From: Pollutimonas bauzanensis
GTDB lineage: Bacteria > Pseudomonadota > Gammaproteobacteria > Burkholderiales > Burkholderiaceae_B
Assembly: GCF_900129885.1 (NCBI RefSeq)
Contig: NZ_FQXE01000003.1
Span: forward strand, 248,001-312,000
Direction: 5' to 3'
DNA: 64,000 bases
Below the pieces are notes generated by a model. It saw only the letters and a list, made by a program, of their open reading frames with translations, did no database searches and was not told the DNA's origin. Below, one piece after another: positions 35,586 through 44,874 of the stretch. Position numbers and translations under genes: made by a program. Position 1 is the first letter of the stretch; each line of letters begins with the position of its first letter.

Positions 35586-36700
35586 GCGCGCCATCCGGCG
35601 GCGCGGTCTTGCCGGCGGACCACGGCGCCAGCGGCGCGGCCGCGCAGGGCGAAGAGCCCATCCTGAGCCTGCGCGGCCTGCAGCGGCATTACACCCAGCC
35701 TGTGGATTTGCTCGAACGGCTGGGCTCGCTGCTGAAAGGGCGCGGCAAGCCCCATTCGGTGCAGGCCGTGGCCGGCGTGGACCTGGATGTGATGGCCGGC
35801 GAGGTGATAGGCATCGTGGGCGAATCGGGCTGCGGCAAGTCCACCCTGGGCCGCATGATCACCGGCATTCTGCCGCCCACCTCGGGCGAGGTCGTCTACA
35901 AGGGGCGGGCCGTCGGCCAGATGGCCGGGGCCGCCAGGCGCGATTACGAACTGGGCGTGCAAATGATCTTCCAGGATCCCTTTTCATCGCTCAACCCGCG
36001 CATGCGCGTGATCGATATCATCGGCGAGGCGCCGGTCGTGCACGGCATGGTCAGGCGCGGCGCGAAGGAAGCCTATGTGGCCGAACTCATGCGGAAGGTG
36101 GGGCTGGACCCGGCATACCGATTCCGCTATCCGCATCAGTTTTCCGGCGGGCAGCGCCAGCGCATAGGGGTCGCGCGCGCCCTGGCGCTGCGGCCCGCGC
36201 TGATTGTGTGCGACGAGGCGGTGGCGGCGCTCGATGTGTCCATCCAGGCGCAGGTGCTCAATCTGTTCATACAGCTGCGCCGCGAATTGGGCCTGACGTA
36301 TTTCTTCATCAGCCACAACCTGGGCGTGGTCAGCCATATCGCCGACCGCGTCGCCATCATGTATTTGGGGCGCATCGTCGAGATCGCCGGCACCGAGGCC
36401 ATTTTCAGCCGCGCGAACCACCCCTACACGCAGGCGCTCATCAAGGAGTTGCCGGCGCTGCGCACCGACAGGCGGCAGTTCGATCCCATCAAGGGCGAGT
36501 TGCCCTCGCCCATCGATCCGCCTTCGGGCTGCCCCTTTCACCCCCGTTGCCCGCATGCCATGGACCGCTGCGTAGCGGAGCGCCCGCTGCTCAAGCCCGT
36601 TCCGCGGCGGCAACAGGAATATGGTTTGCTGGACGCGGGCAATGGCCCGCATCAGAGCGCCTGTCATTTGAACGACCTCAGCCCTATGGAGACAAGATGA
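35582..36700 (+). CDS. Peptide-type ABC transporter ATP-binding protein (DppF-like)
   Basis: 372 residues; ATG overlaps the DppD-like stop. About 25 low-complexity residues precede the ABC domain. Walker A GESGCGKS, signature [10 protein letters not shown], Walker [13 protein letters not shown] (Ala replaces the usual Pro-Thr after DE), and the C-terminal cluster motif [17 protein letters not shown]. The stop overlaps the amidohydrolase gene (ATGA), so the operon continues. Confidence 0.93.
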   Translation: MSAPSGGAVLPADHGASGAAAQGEEPILSLRGLQRHYTQPVDLLERLGSLLKGRGKPHSVQAVAGVDLDVMAGEVIGIVGESGCGKSTLGRMITGILPPTSGEVVYKGRAVGQMAGAARRDYELGVQMIFQDPFSSLNPRMRVIDIIGEAPVVHGMVRRGAKEAYVAELMRKVGLDPAYRFRYPHQFSGGQRQRIGVARALALRPALIVCDEAVAALDVSIQAQVLNLFIQLRRELGLTYFFISHNLGVVSHIADRVAIMYLGRIVEIAGTEAIFSRANHPYTQALIKELPALRTDRRQFDPIKGELPSPIDPPSGCPFHPRCPHAMDRCVAERPLLKPVPRRQQEYGLLDAGNGPHQSACHLNDLSPMETR

Positions 36701-37557
36701 AATTCGCCGACGAAGACTTCGAACCCTATGCATTGTCCATGCCCACAGCCACCGCCATTCCGCTGGTGTGCGATTCACCGCATAGCGGGGTGATCTATCC
36801 GGCCGACTTCCTCAGCTGCCTGCCGGCATCGGTATTGCGTTCGGGTGAAGACACCTATGTCGAAGAGCTTTGGCAGGCGCTTCCCGCGGTGGGCGCGGTC
36901 TTGCTGGCGGCCAATTTTCCGCGCACCTACATCGATCCCAACCGCGAGGTGGACGATATCGATCCGAACATACTGGCCGAACCCTGGACGACGGAACTGC
37001 ATCCCACCGAGAAGTCGCGGCTGGGCCATGGCCTGATATGGAGCCGCGCGCGCAAGCAGGCGGTCTATGACCGCAAGCTGTGGGTGGCGGAGGTGGAGAA
37101 CCGCATAGGCACGTATCATCAGCCTTACCACGCCGCGTTGAACCGGCAGATCGAGGCGGCCTATGAGCGCTTCGGCGGCGTGTGGCACCTGAACCTGCAT
37201 TCGATGCCGTCGGACTCCTACGAGGCGCTGGAAATCGAGACGGACAAGCCGCTGGCGGATTTCGTGCTCGGAGACCGCGATGGCACGACCTGCGATCCGA
37301 CATTGACGGGCATCATCGAGGATTTCCTGCTCGAGTGCGGGTACACGGTGGCGCGCAATGATCCGTTCAAGGGAGTCGCCTTGATCGCCCGCATCGGCCG
37401 CCCCGAGGAAAATCGCCATAGCCTGCAGATCGAAGTCAACCGGGCGCTGTACATGGACGAGGAAAGCTACGAGAAGTCGGCCAATTTCGCATCGCTGCAG
37501 AAGGACCTGGCGCAGTTGAGCGCCAGGGTGGCCGACTTCGTGAAGTCGCTGATCTGA
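36697..37557 (+). CDS. N-formylglutamate amidohydrolase-family protein
   Basis: 286 residues, HutG-type fold. Motifs: LVCDSPHSGVIYPADF near the N-terminus, FPRTYIDPNREVDDID, and WHLNLHSMPSD, with Glu and His residues expected to bind zinc. The family releases formate or acyl groups from N-acyl amino acids. It is translationally coupled to a peptide-type importer, so the imported compound may be an N-formyl or N-acyl amino acid or peptide (inference). Confidence 0.88.
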   Translation: MKFADEDFEPYALSMPTATAIPLVCDSPHSGVIYPADFLSCLPASVLRSGEDTYVEELWQALPAVGAVLLAANFPRTYIDPNREVDDIDPNILAEPWTTELHPTEKSRLGHGLIWSRARKQAVYDRKLWVAEVENRIGTYHQPYHAALNRQIEAAYERFGGVWHLNLHSMPSDSYEALEIETDKPLADFVLGDRDGTTCDPTLTGIIEDFLLECGYTVARNDPFKGVALIARIGRPEENRHSLQIEVNRALYMDEESYEKSANFASLQKDLAQLSARVADFVKSLI

Positions 37558-37568
37558 CCCGTGGCGCC

Positions 37569-38609
37569 TCAGACCAGGCGCGCGTCGATCAGACGGTAGC
37601 GCGCTGATTGGATGGGGCGTTCATAGACATCCCAGGCCACGCGGCGGGCGCCCACATGGATGTCGGCCGTGGCCATGGTGTTCTCGGCATCGCTGTCGTC
37701 GGGCGCGTCGCGGTATATCGGATATGGCTTGTCGCCCTGGTCGGCCAGGATGGAAAAGGGATCGATATCGGCGGGGTCTGCGCCGCCGGCCGTCCGGGCG
37801 CGCAGCAAGTCATTGCCGCGGCGCTGGCGGTGCAGCGAGGAATCGGTGATCACCTGAGGGAAGCCGAGCATGGAGTCATGCACGGCATGGTTCGCATGCA
37901 GGGCCGGCGCCCGTACGGCCTGGGCCGACACCCCCATCGCGGTGAATTCCACGCTCAACAGCTCCGGGTGGCCGCGCTGGGCCAGGCTCAGGTGAAAGCC
38001 TCCGGCCCGCGGCATGCTGCGCAGCAGTTCCACCGCCTGCGGCAGCCCGGACTGGTTCAGCAGCGCGCGCGCCAGCACCATGCGCGGCACGCCCGCGGCG
38101 GCCTGGCGTGCGCGCAGGTTATTGACCGTCATGGCGAGACCATGCTCATTGACGGCGAAGGTATGGCCCGGGATGGAAGCCGGATATACAAAGGACGCAA
38201 AGCGCGGACCGTCGTCGGGGGCGAACTGGCCGATGCCGCAATAGCCCGCAAAGCCGGGGTCGCCGTCTTCATTGTGCGCGATGCGCGGGCCGGCGGCCAG
38301 CGGCAGCTGCACCGTGGTGCATCCATCAGGCGCCATGGACCAGACATCGCCCCGGCAGTTCCACAGAAACACCTCCTGGGCGGGAAGCTCGAGCCCGGCG
38401 GCCAGGCCCAGCAATTCCTGGTGGATCAGCGGAAAATGCCGTTCGACCAGCATCTGCATGGCGCTGGCGGCGTCGCTGCCGCGCCACGCCATGACGCTAT
38501 TCCAGGACGATGAAGACAGCAGGTGGGAATGCGCGGCTTGCGCGCCAAACCTGCCCAGGGCCCGTCCCATTTCAAATGGCGAGCCGGACAATTCAATCAA
38601 TGACAACAT
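37569..38609 (-). CDS. C45-family peptidase / acyltransferase-like Ntn hydrolase
   Basis: 346 residues related to penicillin acyl-CoA:6-APA acyltransferases (peptidase C45). The predicted nucleophile is the Cys of DGCTTVQL (about residue 97), exposed by self-cleavage in this class; IAHNEDGDPGF and FAVNEHGLAMTVNN are family segments. The start at 38609 follows AGGATGGGTC. Convergent with the amidohydrolase gene and divergent from the aminotransferase. Likely hydrolyses or transfers an acyl-amide; substrate unknown. Confidence 0.82.
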   Translation of the reverse strand: MLSLIELSGSPFEMGRALGRFGAQAAHSHLLSSSSWNSVMAWRGSDAASAMQMLVERHFPLIHQELLGLAAGLELPAQEVFLWNCRGDVWSMAPDGCTTVQLPLAAGPRIAHNEDGDPGFAGYCGIGQFAPDDGPRFASFVYPASIPGHTFAVNEHGLAMTVNNLRARQAAAGVPRMVLARALLNQSGLPQAVELLRSMPRAGGFHLSLAQRGHPELLSVEFTAMGVSAQAVRAPALHANHAVHDSMLGFPQVITDSSLHRQRRGNDLLRARTAGGADPADIDPFSILADQGDKPYPIYRDAPDDSDAENTMATADIHVGARRVAWDVYERPIQSARYRLIDARLV

Positions 38610-38703
38610 GACCCATCCTATCGGCTATATAAACAGGCGCCCGTCCGCTGCGATCCACCGTGGGCGCATACACGGGCGCGGGGACCACGGCCCGGGCGGC
38701 GCA

Positions 38704-38733
38704 TTGATTTATTTGTTGCATGGTATATGATAC
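38704..38733 (+). promoter_or_regulatory. Promoter with overlapping palindrome before the aminotransferase gene
   Basis: TTGATT (38704-38709) and TATGAT (38726-38731) with 16-bp spacing form a fair sigma-70 promoter. GTATATGATAC (38723-38733) is palindromic and covers the -10, as expected of a repressor operator; GntR-type regulators use GTAT/ATAC half-sites. No regulator gene is adjacent. Confidence 0.5.
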
Positions 38734-38770
38734 AGGAACCATTTGTTGAAACTTGCGATACAAGAGCGCC

Positions 38771-40096
38771 ATGACACACGTATTCCACCGCAATCCCCGC
38801 CAGCATCTCGATTTTGCCATGCGCGGCCAGGGAATCGAACTGTTCGACCAGAACGGCAAGGGCTATATCGATGCATCGGGCGGGGCGGCGGTGTCGTGCC
38901 TCGGGCATGGCCACCCCGTCGTCATCCAGGCCATCAAAGATCAGCTCGACCGGATCGCATACGCCCATTCCTCGTTTTTTACCACGCAAGCCGCCGAGGA
39001 CCTCGCCGATTTCCTGGCCGAACGCGCGCCGGGCGATCTGGATCACGTATATTTCCTGTCGGGCGGCTCCGAAGCGGTGGAGGCCGCCCTGAAGCTGGCG
39101 CGCCAATACTTCGTGGAGACCGGCCAGCCCGCGCGCCGGCACTTCATAGCGCGCCGCCAGAGCTACCATGGCAATACCCTGGGCGCCCTCGCGATAGGCG
39201 GCAATGCCTGGCGGCGCGAACCCTTCCTGCCCCTGCTGGTGCCGGCCCATCATGTCGCGCCTTGCTACGCGTACCGCGATCAATTGCCCGGTGAAAGCGA
39301 GGAACAGTACGCCGAGCGCCTGGCGCAGGAGCTCGAGCAGAAAATCCTGGAACTGGGCGCCGGCAATGTCGCCGCCTTCGTGGCGGAAACCGTGGTCGGG
39401 GCAACGGCGGGGGCGCTGGCCCCCGTAAAAACCTATTGGCGGCGCATGCGCGAGGTATGCGACCGCCATGGCGTGCTTTTGATACTGGACGAAGTCATGT
39501 CGGGCATGGGCCGCAGCGGGCATCTGTTCGCCTGCGCCGAAGACGATGTCGTTCCCGATATCATCGCCATCGCCAAGGGGCTGGGAGCCGGTTATCAGCC
39601 CATAGGCGCGATGCTGGCCAGCGGCAGGATCTACGACGCCATAGTGGCCGGCAGCGGCTTCTTCCAGCACGGCCATACCTATATGGGGCATGCCACGGCG
39701 TGCGCCGCCGCCCTGGCGGTGCAAGAAGTCATCGAGCGGGACCATCTGCTGGCCAACGTGCTGGCACGCGGCGAACAATTGCGCGGCGAATTGCGCAGCG
39801 CGCTGGGCCAGCATCGCAATGTCGGCGACATACGCGGGCGGGGCTTGTTCGTGGGCGTCGAGTTCGTGCAGGACAGGGCGGGCAAGGCCGCGCTGGACCC
39901 CGCGCAAAAAACCCACGCCAGGCTCAAGACGCAGGCCATGCATAACGGCCTGCTGATGTACCCCATGGGCGGCACTATCGACGGCGTGCGCGGCGATCAT
40001 GTCCTGCTGGCGCCGCCCTTCATTTGCACCGATGCCGACATCAGCGAAATCGTCGCGCGCTTTGCCGCCACGGTAAGCCAGGTATTGCCCGCCTGA
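38771..40096 (+). CDS. Class III aminotransferase, PLP-dependent
   Basis: 441 residues. Motifs: GHGHPVVIQAIKDQ, FLSGGSEAVEAALKLARQY, RRQSYHGNTLGAL, the PLP-binding DEVMSGMGRSG, and the lysine in IAIAKGLGAGYQPIGAML. Related to aspartate aminotransferase-like/adenosylmethionine-8-amino-7-oxononanoate and omega-amino-acid transaminases. It lies beside acyl-amide hydrolases and a peptide importer and may deaminate the freed amine or amino acid (inference). Confidence 0.9.
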   Translation: MTHVFHRNPRQHLDFAMRGQGIELFDQNGKGYIDASGGAAVSCLGHGHPVVIQAIKDQLDRIAYAHSSFFTTQAAEDLADFLAERAPGDLDHVYFLSGGSEAVEAALKLARQYFVETGQPARRHFIARRQSYHGNTLGALAIGGNAWRREPFLPLLVPAHHVAPCYAYRDQLPGESEEQYAERLAQELEQKILELGAGNVAAFVAETVVGATAGALAPVKTYWRRMREVCDRHGVLLILDEVMSGMGRSGHLFACAEDDVVPDIIAIAKGLGAGYQPIGAMLASGRIYDAIVAGSGFFQHGHTYMGHATACAAALAVQEVIERDHLLANVLARGEQLRGELRSALGQHRNVGDIRGRGLFVGVEFVQDRAGKAALDPAQKTHARLKTQAMHNGLLMYPMGGTIDGVRGDHVLLAPPFICTDADISEIVARFAATVSQVLPA

Positions 40097-40142
40097 GCGC
40101 GAGGATGGAGGCCCCGCAGGAAACACGGGTCCGACAAGCGAT

Positions 40143-40667
40143 TCAGGTGCAGGACGACGGGGGCATGGACGAAGCGAGCCGCTGCAGCGCGTCGCCGGTA
40201 AGGCGCACGATACGCCATTGCGGCAGGACTTCCGCGCCGTGGTGTTCATAGAAGTCGATGGCGCTCTGGTTCCAGTCCAGCACCGTCCATTCGAAGCGGC
40301 CGCAATCCAGTTCGACGGCCAGCCTGGCCAGGTGCTTGAGCGCCATTTTGCCCAGGCCCTTGCCGCGATGCCCGGGCTGGACGTAGATATCCTCGAGGTA
40401 CAGCCCGCGCTTGTCCAGGAAGCTGGAGTAGTTGTGGAACCACATGATATAGGCCACGGGCAATTGTGGCTGGTCTTCGGTATGCGCCACCAGGCAATTG
40501 GCCGCCGGCCGGGCGCCGAAAAAGCTCTCGCGCAGGCTGGCTTCGGTGGCCTGGAAGATGTCCGTCAGCTTTTCGAACTCGGCCATTTCGCGCATCAGGC
40601 CGAGTATTTGCGGAATATCCTGCGCGCTTGCCGGGCGCAAGTGGTAAGGTTTTCTGGCGTCGCTCAA
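40143..40667 (-). CDS. GNAT-family N-acetyltransferase
   Basis: 174 residues. TTG 40667 is used because it begins SDARKPYHLRPASAQDIPQIL, the expected family N-terminus, and AGGGAACA lies just upstream. The acetyl-CoA-binding motif A is LEDIYVQPGHRGKGLGKMALKHLA; then FEWTVLDWNQSAIDFYEHHGAEVLPQ. Resembles the diamine/thialysine acetyltransferase branch, but substrate is unproven. Confidence 0.87.
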   Translation of the reverse strand: MSDARKPYHLRPASAQDIPQILGLMREMAEFEKLTDIFQATEASLRESFFGARPAANCLVAHTEDQPQLPVAYIMWFHNYSSFLDKRGLYLEDIYVQPGHRGKGLGKMALKHLARLAVELDCGRFEWTVLDWNQSAIDFYEHHGAEVLPQWRIVRLTGDALQRLASSMPPSSCT

Positions 40668-40727
40668 GCTTGTTCCCTGGTTTGGCGTTATGCTGGGAAG
40701 GTGAATCCGATATAGGGAGTTTAGCTT

Positions 40728-41030
40728 ATGGCCAGTGCCAACCAGCGATCATTGCCGGCCCTTGCGGCCATGCTGGCCTTGACCGCCTGCTATTCCGCGG
40801 GCGCCATTGCGCAGGAAGCGAGCGCTTCCGGCGAGGTGCGCCGCGTGGATGCGGCGGCCGGCAAGATAACCATCAAGCACGGCGCCATTTCCGACCTGCA
40901 ACTGCCGGCCATGACGCTGGTGTACCGGATAGATCCCGCGCTGCTCAAGGACGTCAAGCCCGGGGATCAGGTGAGGTTCACCGCCAGGCGGGAAGCCGGC
41001 CAATATGTCGTGACCGCGATCTCGAAGTAG
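40728..41030 (+). CDS. CusF-like periplasmic copper-binding domain protein
   Basis: 100 residues: an export signal (about 8-29), with LTAC at 17-21 also able to be read as a lipobox, then a CusF-type beta barrel. Compared with E. coli CusF, the His (IKHGAIS) and first Met (PAMT) ligands are kept, but the Trp is Leu and the second Met is Leu. Metal affinity or selectivity may therefore differ. No CusA/B/C genes are nearby. Confidence 0.82.
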   Translation: MASANQRSLPALAAMLALTACYSAGAIAQEASASGEVRRVDAAAGKITIKHGAISDLQLPAMTLVYRIDPALLKDVKPGDQVRFTARREAGQYVVTAISK

Positions 41031-41040
41031 CGCGGCACCC

Positions 41041-41061
41041 GCCGGCGCATGCCGCGCCGGC
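41041..41061. terminator. GC-rich hairpin between convergent cusF-like and hslU genes
   Basis: GCCGGCGC/GCGCCGGC, perfect 8-bp arms with a 5-nt loop. No T-run, so intrinsic termination is unproven. Confidence 0.4.
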
Positions 41062-41072
41062 GCCCGGGCCGC

Positions 41073-42404
41073 CTAGAGGACGTAGCGGGAAAGGTCCTGG
41101 TTGCCCGCGGCTTCCTCGAGCTTGGCATTGACATATGCCGCGTCGATGATGATGGTCTGCCCGCTGCTGGCCGATGCATCGAACGACAGGTCTTCCAGCA
41201 GTTTTTCCATTACTGTGTAAAGACGGCGCGCGCCGATGTTTTCAGTGCGCTCGTTGACTTCGAAGGCCAGCTCGGCCATGCGCTGTATGCCTTCTTCGGT
41301 GAAGTCGAGCGTGACGTCTTCGGTGGCCAGCAAGGCCCGGTACTGCTTGGTCAGCGACGAATCCGTGTCGCACAGGATGCGCACGAAATCTTCGGCGGTC
41401 AGCGAATCCAGCTCGACGCGTATCGGGAAGCGCCCTTGCAGTTCGGGAATCAGGTCCGATGGCCGCGACAGGTGGAAAGCGCCCGAGGCGATGAACAGGA
41501 TATGGTCGGTGCGCACGACGCCGTACTTGGTATTGACGGTGGTGCCTTCCACCAGGGGCAGCAGGTCGCGCTGGACCCCCTGGCGCGATACATCGCCGCC
41601 CTGGTGTTCCTGGCGGGTGGCTATCTTGTCGATCTCGTCCAGGAAAACGATGCCGTTCTGCTCGGCGTTGAATACCGCGGCCGTGCGCAGGTCTTCCTCG
41701 TTGATGCGGCGGCCGGCTTCTTCTTCGGTCAGCAGCTTGAAGGCTTCCTTGACCGACATTTTGCGCGTCTTTTTCTTGTCGCGCCCCAGCCCGGCGAACA
41801 TGCCTTTGAGCTGCTCGGTCATTTCTTCCATGCCAGGGGGCGCCATGATTTCCATCTGGGGCGCCGCCTGGGCGACCTCGACCTCGATCTGCAGGTCGTC
41901 GATCTTGCCCTCGCGCAGCCGCTTGCGGAAGGTCTGGCGCGCGCTGTTCTCTTCGCGGGCGGGCTCGCCCTGGGCGTTGCGCGCGGGCGATACCAGGACA
42001 TCCAGTATGCGGTCTTCGGCGGCGTCTTCGGCCTGTGTCCTGACGCGCCGCATTTCCACGTCGCGCGTCTGCTTGACCGAGATTTCGACCAGGTCGCGGA
42101 TAATGGTGTCGACATCGCGGCCCACATAGCCGACTTCCGTGAACTTGGTGGCCTCGATCTTGATGAACGGCGCATGGGCCAGCTTGGCCAGGCGGCGCGC
42201 GATCTCGGTTTTTCCCACGCCGGTGGGGCCTATCATCAGAATGTTCTTGGGCACGATTTCGGTGCGCAAAGGCTCGGGCACTTGCTGGCGGCGCCAGCGA
42301 TTGCGCAGGGCCACGGCCACGGAGCGCTTGGCGCGATTCTGCCCGACGATGTTCTTGTCGAGCTCGGAAACAATTTCCCCGGGAGTCATATTGGTAGCGG
42401 ACAT
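41073..42404 (-). CDS. hslU: ATP-dependent protease ATPase subunit HslU
   Basis: AAA+ unfoldase that feeds proteins to HslV. 443 residues. Walker [18 protein letters not shown] near residue 58, pore motif GYVGRD, Walker [12 protein letters not shown], and the C-terminal [17 protein letters not shown] and sensor-2 [15 protein letters not shown]. Follows hslV by 42 bp on the same strand and probably shares its heat-shock promoter. Confidence 0.97.
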   Translation of the reverse strand: MSATNMTPGEIVSELDKNIVGQNRAKRSVAVALRNRWRRQQVPEPLRTEIVPKNILMIGPTGVGKTEIARRLAKLAHAPFIKIEATKFTEVGYVGRDVDTIIRDLVEISVKQTRDVEMRRVRTQAEDAAEDRILDVLVSPARNAQGEPAREENSARQTFRKRLREGKIDDLQIEVEVAQAAPQMEIMAPPGMEEMTEQLKGMFAGLGRDKKKTRKMSVKEAFKLLTEEEAGRRINEEDLRTAAVFNAEQNGIVFLDEIDKIATRQEHQGGDVSRQGVQRDLLPLVEGTTVNTKYGVVRTDHILFIASGAFHLSRPSDLIPELQGRFPIRVELDSLTAEDFVRILCDTDSSLTKQYRALLATEDVTLDFTEEGIQRMAELAFEVNERTENIGARRLYTVMEKLLEDLSFDASASSGQTIIIDAAYVNAKLEEAAGNQDLSRYVL

Positions 42405-42446
42405 GATGGTCTATGTATTGGGTGCGGGAATGGGCGCGCGCTGTGC

Positions 42447-42980
42447 CTACAGCGTTTCGACGATGTGATTCTGGTTGGTGTAAATGCACAGGCCGCCGGC
42501 GATTTCCAGCGACTTCTTGACGATGTCGTCCGGCGCCATATCGGTGTTCTGCAATAGCGCCAGCGCGGCGGACTGCGCATACGCGCCGCCGGAACCGATG
42601 GCGGCCAGGCCGTGCTCGGGCTCGAGCACATCGCCGTTGCCGGTAAGGACCAGGGTATGTTCGCGATCGGCCACGATCAGCATGGCTTCCAGGCGGCGCA
42701 GAATGCGATCGGTGCGCCAGTCCTTGGTCAGCTCGACCGCCGAGCGCATCAGGTTGCCCTGGTACTTTTCCAGCTTCGCCTCGAAGCGTTCCTGCAGCGT
42801 GAAGGCATCGGCCGTGGCGCCGGCAAAGCCGGCGAGGATCCTGTCGTTGTAGAGGCGCCGGATTTTACGCGCGGTGGCCTTGATGACGATGTTGCCCAGG
42901 GTGACCTGGCCGTCGCCGCCCAGGGCGACCTGGTCGCCGCGGCGGACGCAGATAATGGTAGTGGCGTGAAATTGTTCCAT
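42447..42980 (-). CDS. hslV: ATP-dependent protease peptidase subunit HslV
   Basis: Threonine protease of the proteasome-like HslVU complex. 177 residues. The catalytic Thr is in [11 protein letters not shown]; here it is residue 7, so six residues (MEQFHA) must be removed rather than only the initiator Met. [25 protein letters not shown] and [16 protein letters not shown] are family signatures. Preceded by AAAGGAAGAATCC and a sigma-32 type promoter. Confidence 0.96.
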   Translation of the reverse strand: MEQFHATTIICVRRGDQVALGGDGQVTLGNIVIKATARKIRRLYNDRILAGFAGATADAFTLQERFEAKLEKYQGNLMRSAVELTKDWRTDRILRRLEAMLIVADREHTLVLTGNGDVLEPEHGLAAIGSGGAYAQSAALALLQNTDMAPDDIVKKSLEIAGGLCIYTNQNHIVETL

Positions 42981-43001
42981 GGATTCTTCCTTTGAACTCA
43001 G

Positions 43002-43030
43002 TAGCTGGGGGCAATGCCAGAAAGTTCAAG
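43002..43030 (-). promoter_or_regulatory. Heat-shock (sigma-32) promoter of hslVU
   Basis: Read on the minus strand: CTTGAA (43030-43025), 14-bp spacer, CCCCAGCTA (43010-43002), close to the sigma-32 consensus CTTGAAA-N(11-16)-CCCCATnTA. The start would fall about 15 nt before the hslV ATG. It lies inside the 75-bp dksA-hslV gap, so hslVU can be induced independently of the upstream genes. Confidence 0.75.
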
Positions 43031-43055
43031 AGGAAGCCCATGGAGCGGGGCCGCC

Positions 43056-43499
43056 CTAGTCCCCGTACAGTTTCTGGCGCATTTCGCGGCGTTCCTGCGC
43101 CTCCAGCGACAAGGTCGCCGTCGGACGCGCCAGAAGCCGCGGAATCCCGATGGGCTCGCCGGTTTCTTCGCACCAGCCGTAATCGCCCGAATCGATGCGC
43201 GTGATGGACTGCTGCACTTTCTTGAGCAGCTTGCGCTCGCGGTCGCGCGTGCGCAGTTCCAGCGCATGCTCTTCTTCGATGGTGGCGCGATCGGCCGGAT
43301 CGGGCACGAACTGGGTCTCGCGCAGATTCTCGGTCGTGGTGCCGGCGTTGGTCAGGATTTCCTGCTCGAGCTCCTTCAGGCGATTCCTGAAGAAGGCCAG
43401 CTGGATGTCGTTCATGTAGTCGGATTCCGGCATCGCCAACAGTTCTTTTTCTGTCGGCAAATGGGTCTGACTCTTTGCGGCTGCTGATTTGCTTGCCAT
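43056..43499 (-). CDS. dksA: RNA polymerase-binding transcription factor DksA, degenerate zinc finger
   Basis: Acts in the RNA-polymerase secondary channel with ppGpp. 147 residues. The coiled-coil tip motif D67-x-x-D70-x-A72 (DPADRA) is intact. Of the four zinc cysteines of E. coli DksA only the first is kept (C110); the others are T113, S131 and A134. The fold should therefore be zinc-independent, as in P. aeruginosa DksA2. ATG 43499 starts ASKSAAAKS; the longer frame is not supported. Lies directly downstream of the CobW gene. Confidence 0.93.
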   Translation of the reverse strand: MASKSAAAKSQTHLPTEKELLAMPESDYMNDIQLAFFRNRLKELEQEILTNAGTTTENLRETQFVPDPADRATIEEEHALELRTRDRERKLLKKVQQSITRIDSGDYGWCEETGEPIGIPRLLARPTATLSLEAQERREMRQKLYGD

Positions 43500-43569
43500 G
43501 ATATGTCCTTTTATTGTCGTGTTGGTGCTTGGAACCGAAGTGGCGTTCTTTACGCGACTGGGTTCGCTA

Positions 43570-44682
43570 TCAGACCAAGCATTGTTCCAGGCCCCGGGTG
43601 AAAATTTCCTGGGGGAGTTTACGGCCAATGAACACCATTTTGGTATTAGGCTTTTCACCGGATAGCCAAGGTTTTCCGGGTTCAGCGCCCATCATCATGT
43701 GCACGCCCTGGAAAAGCATTCGGCGGTTGACTCCTTTCAGATACAAAATCCCCTTATAGCGCAGCAGGTCGGGCCCGTACACCTGCACTATCCCGCCCAG
43801 GAATTCTTCCAGCCTTTCGGGGTCGAAGGCCTTTTTGGAGCGGAATACGAAAGCGCCGATTTCGTCATCGTGATGCGCGTGATGATGATCGTGGTGATGG
43901 TGGCCGCAATGGTCATCGCACGCGCCTTCGTGCTCATGATCATGATCATGATCGTGGCCGTGATCATGGCCGTGATCGTGGCCATGCGCGGCGTCCGGGT
44001 GTTCCTCATCCAGGAAATCCGGGTCGATGTCCAGGATGGTATTCAGGTTGAAGCCGCTGATATCCAGCAGCACTTTCAGGTCGGTTTCACCGAAGTCGAC
44101 CGGCGTGATCGACGCGCGCGGATTGATGCGCACGAGGCGGGCGCGCAGGCCCTGATAGTCGACATCGTTGACGAGGTCTTTCTTGGATATCAGGATGCGG
44201 TCGGCGAAACCCACCTGCTTTTGCGCTTCTTCCTGCTTGTCCAGGGTTTCCATGCCGTGCTTGGCGTCGACCACGGTGATGACGGCGTCGAGCCGGTAGT
44301 AGTCGGCGATTTCGTCGTCCATGAAGAAGGTCTGGCAGACGGGCCCCGGGTTGGCCATGCCGGTGGTCTCGATGATGATGCGCTCGAAGTTCAATTGGCC
44401 AGCCTGGCGCTTGACGCGCAGATCGTTCAGCGTGCGCATCAGGTCGCCGCGTATCGTGCAGCAGACGCAGCCATTGCTCAGTTCGACGATTTCTTCTTCG
44501 CTGTCCTGGACCAGCAATTCGTTGTCTATGCTTTCCGGCCCGAATTCATTTTCGATGACTGCAATCCGGCGTCCGTGGTATTCGGAAAGAATGCGTTTGA
44601 GCAGGGTGGTCTTGCCTGCCCCGAGGAATCCGGTAAGTATTGTCACCGGCACCATTTTGTCTGGGCTAATAGCGGGTTTCAT
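43570..44682 (-). CDS. CobW/COG0523-family GTPase, His-rich (putative zinc chaperone)
   Basis: 370 residues. G domain with VTILTGFLGAGKTT (Walker A), EFGPESIDNELL, the metal-binding GCVCC, and ISKKDLV (guanine specificity). A His/Asp-rich stretch of about 45 residues (around 240-285, many HDHGHDH units) separates it from the CobW_C domain. Such proteins deliver zinc or other metals to client enzymes. Location between zur/znu and dksA supports zinc. Start ATG 44682, after the unlikely upstream 44751 start. Confidence 0.92.
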   Translation of the reverse strand: MKPAISPDKMVPVTILTGFLGAGKTTLLKRILSEYHGRRIAVIENEFGPESIDNELLVQDSEEEIVELSNGCVCCTIRGDLMRTLNDLRVKRQAGQLNFERIIIETTGMANPGPVCQTFFMDDEIADYYRLDAVITVVDAKHGMETLDKQEEAQKQVGFADRILISKKDLVNDVDYQGLRARLVRINPRASITPVDFGETDLKVLLDISGFNLNTILDIDPDFLDEEHPDAAHGHDHGHDHGHDHDHDHEHEGACDDHCGHHHHDHHHAHHDDEIGAFVFRSKKAFDPERLEEFLGGIVQVYGPDLLRYKGILYLKGVNRRMLFQGVHMMMGAEPGKPWLSGEKPNTKMVFIGRKLPQEIFTRGLEQCLV

Positions 44683-44874
44683 CGTAGGCCTCGCATGGCG
44701 CGGGTCAAATATGCAGGCCGCCGCAAGGATGGCGGCCATACCATAGTTCATACCGCGCAGAAAAACATAACGTGCGATTACATCACAGCATACGCTTTAG
44801 AGCAAACATGAAGTGAAAAACTTGTCTTCGCGGGGGGGAATAGGCGCAGACGGGCGAATATATCGCCTGGGCGC

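Noticed and set aside
41041-41061. Strong intrinsic terminators at the GC palindromes between convergent genes (also 48326-48345)
   Set aside because: Stems are perfect but no T-runs follow, so they are listed with low confidence rather than as clear terminators.
42447-42995. tRNA or other stable RNA genes in intergenic gaps across the window
   Set aside because: No cloverleaf with a TTCGA-type T-loop context or rRNA-like sequence was found; the tRNA-sized element at 55740-55803 lacks tRNA consensus bases.
44690-44874. A second Zur box upstream of the CobW gene
   Set aside because: The minus-strand stretch GATGTAATCGCACGTTATG has only weak dyad symmetry and poor agreement with the perfect box at 45454-45469.
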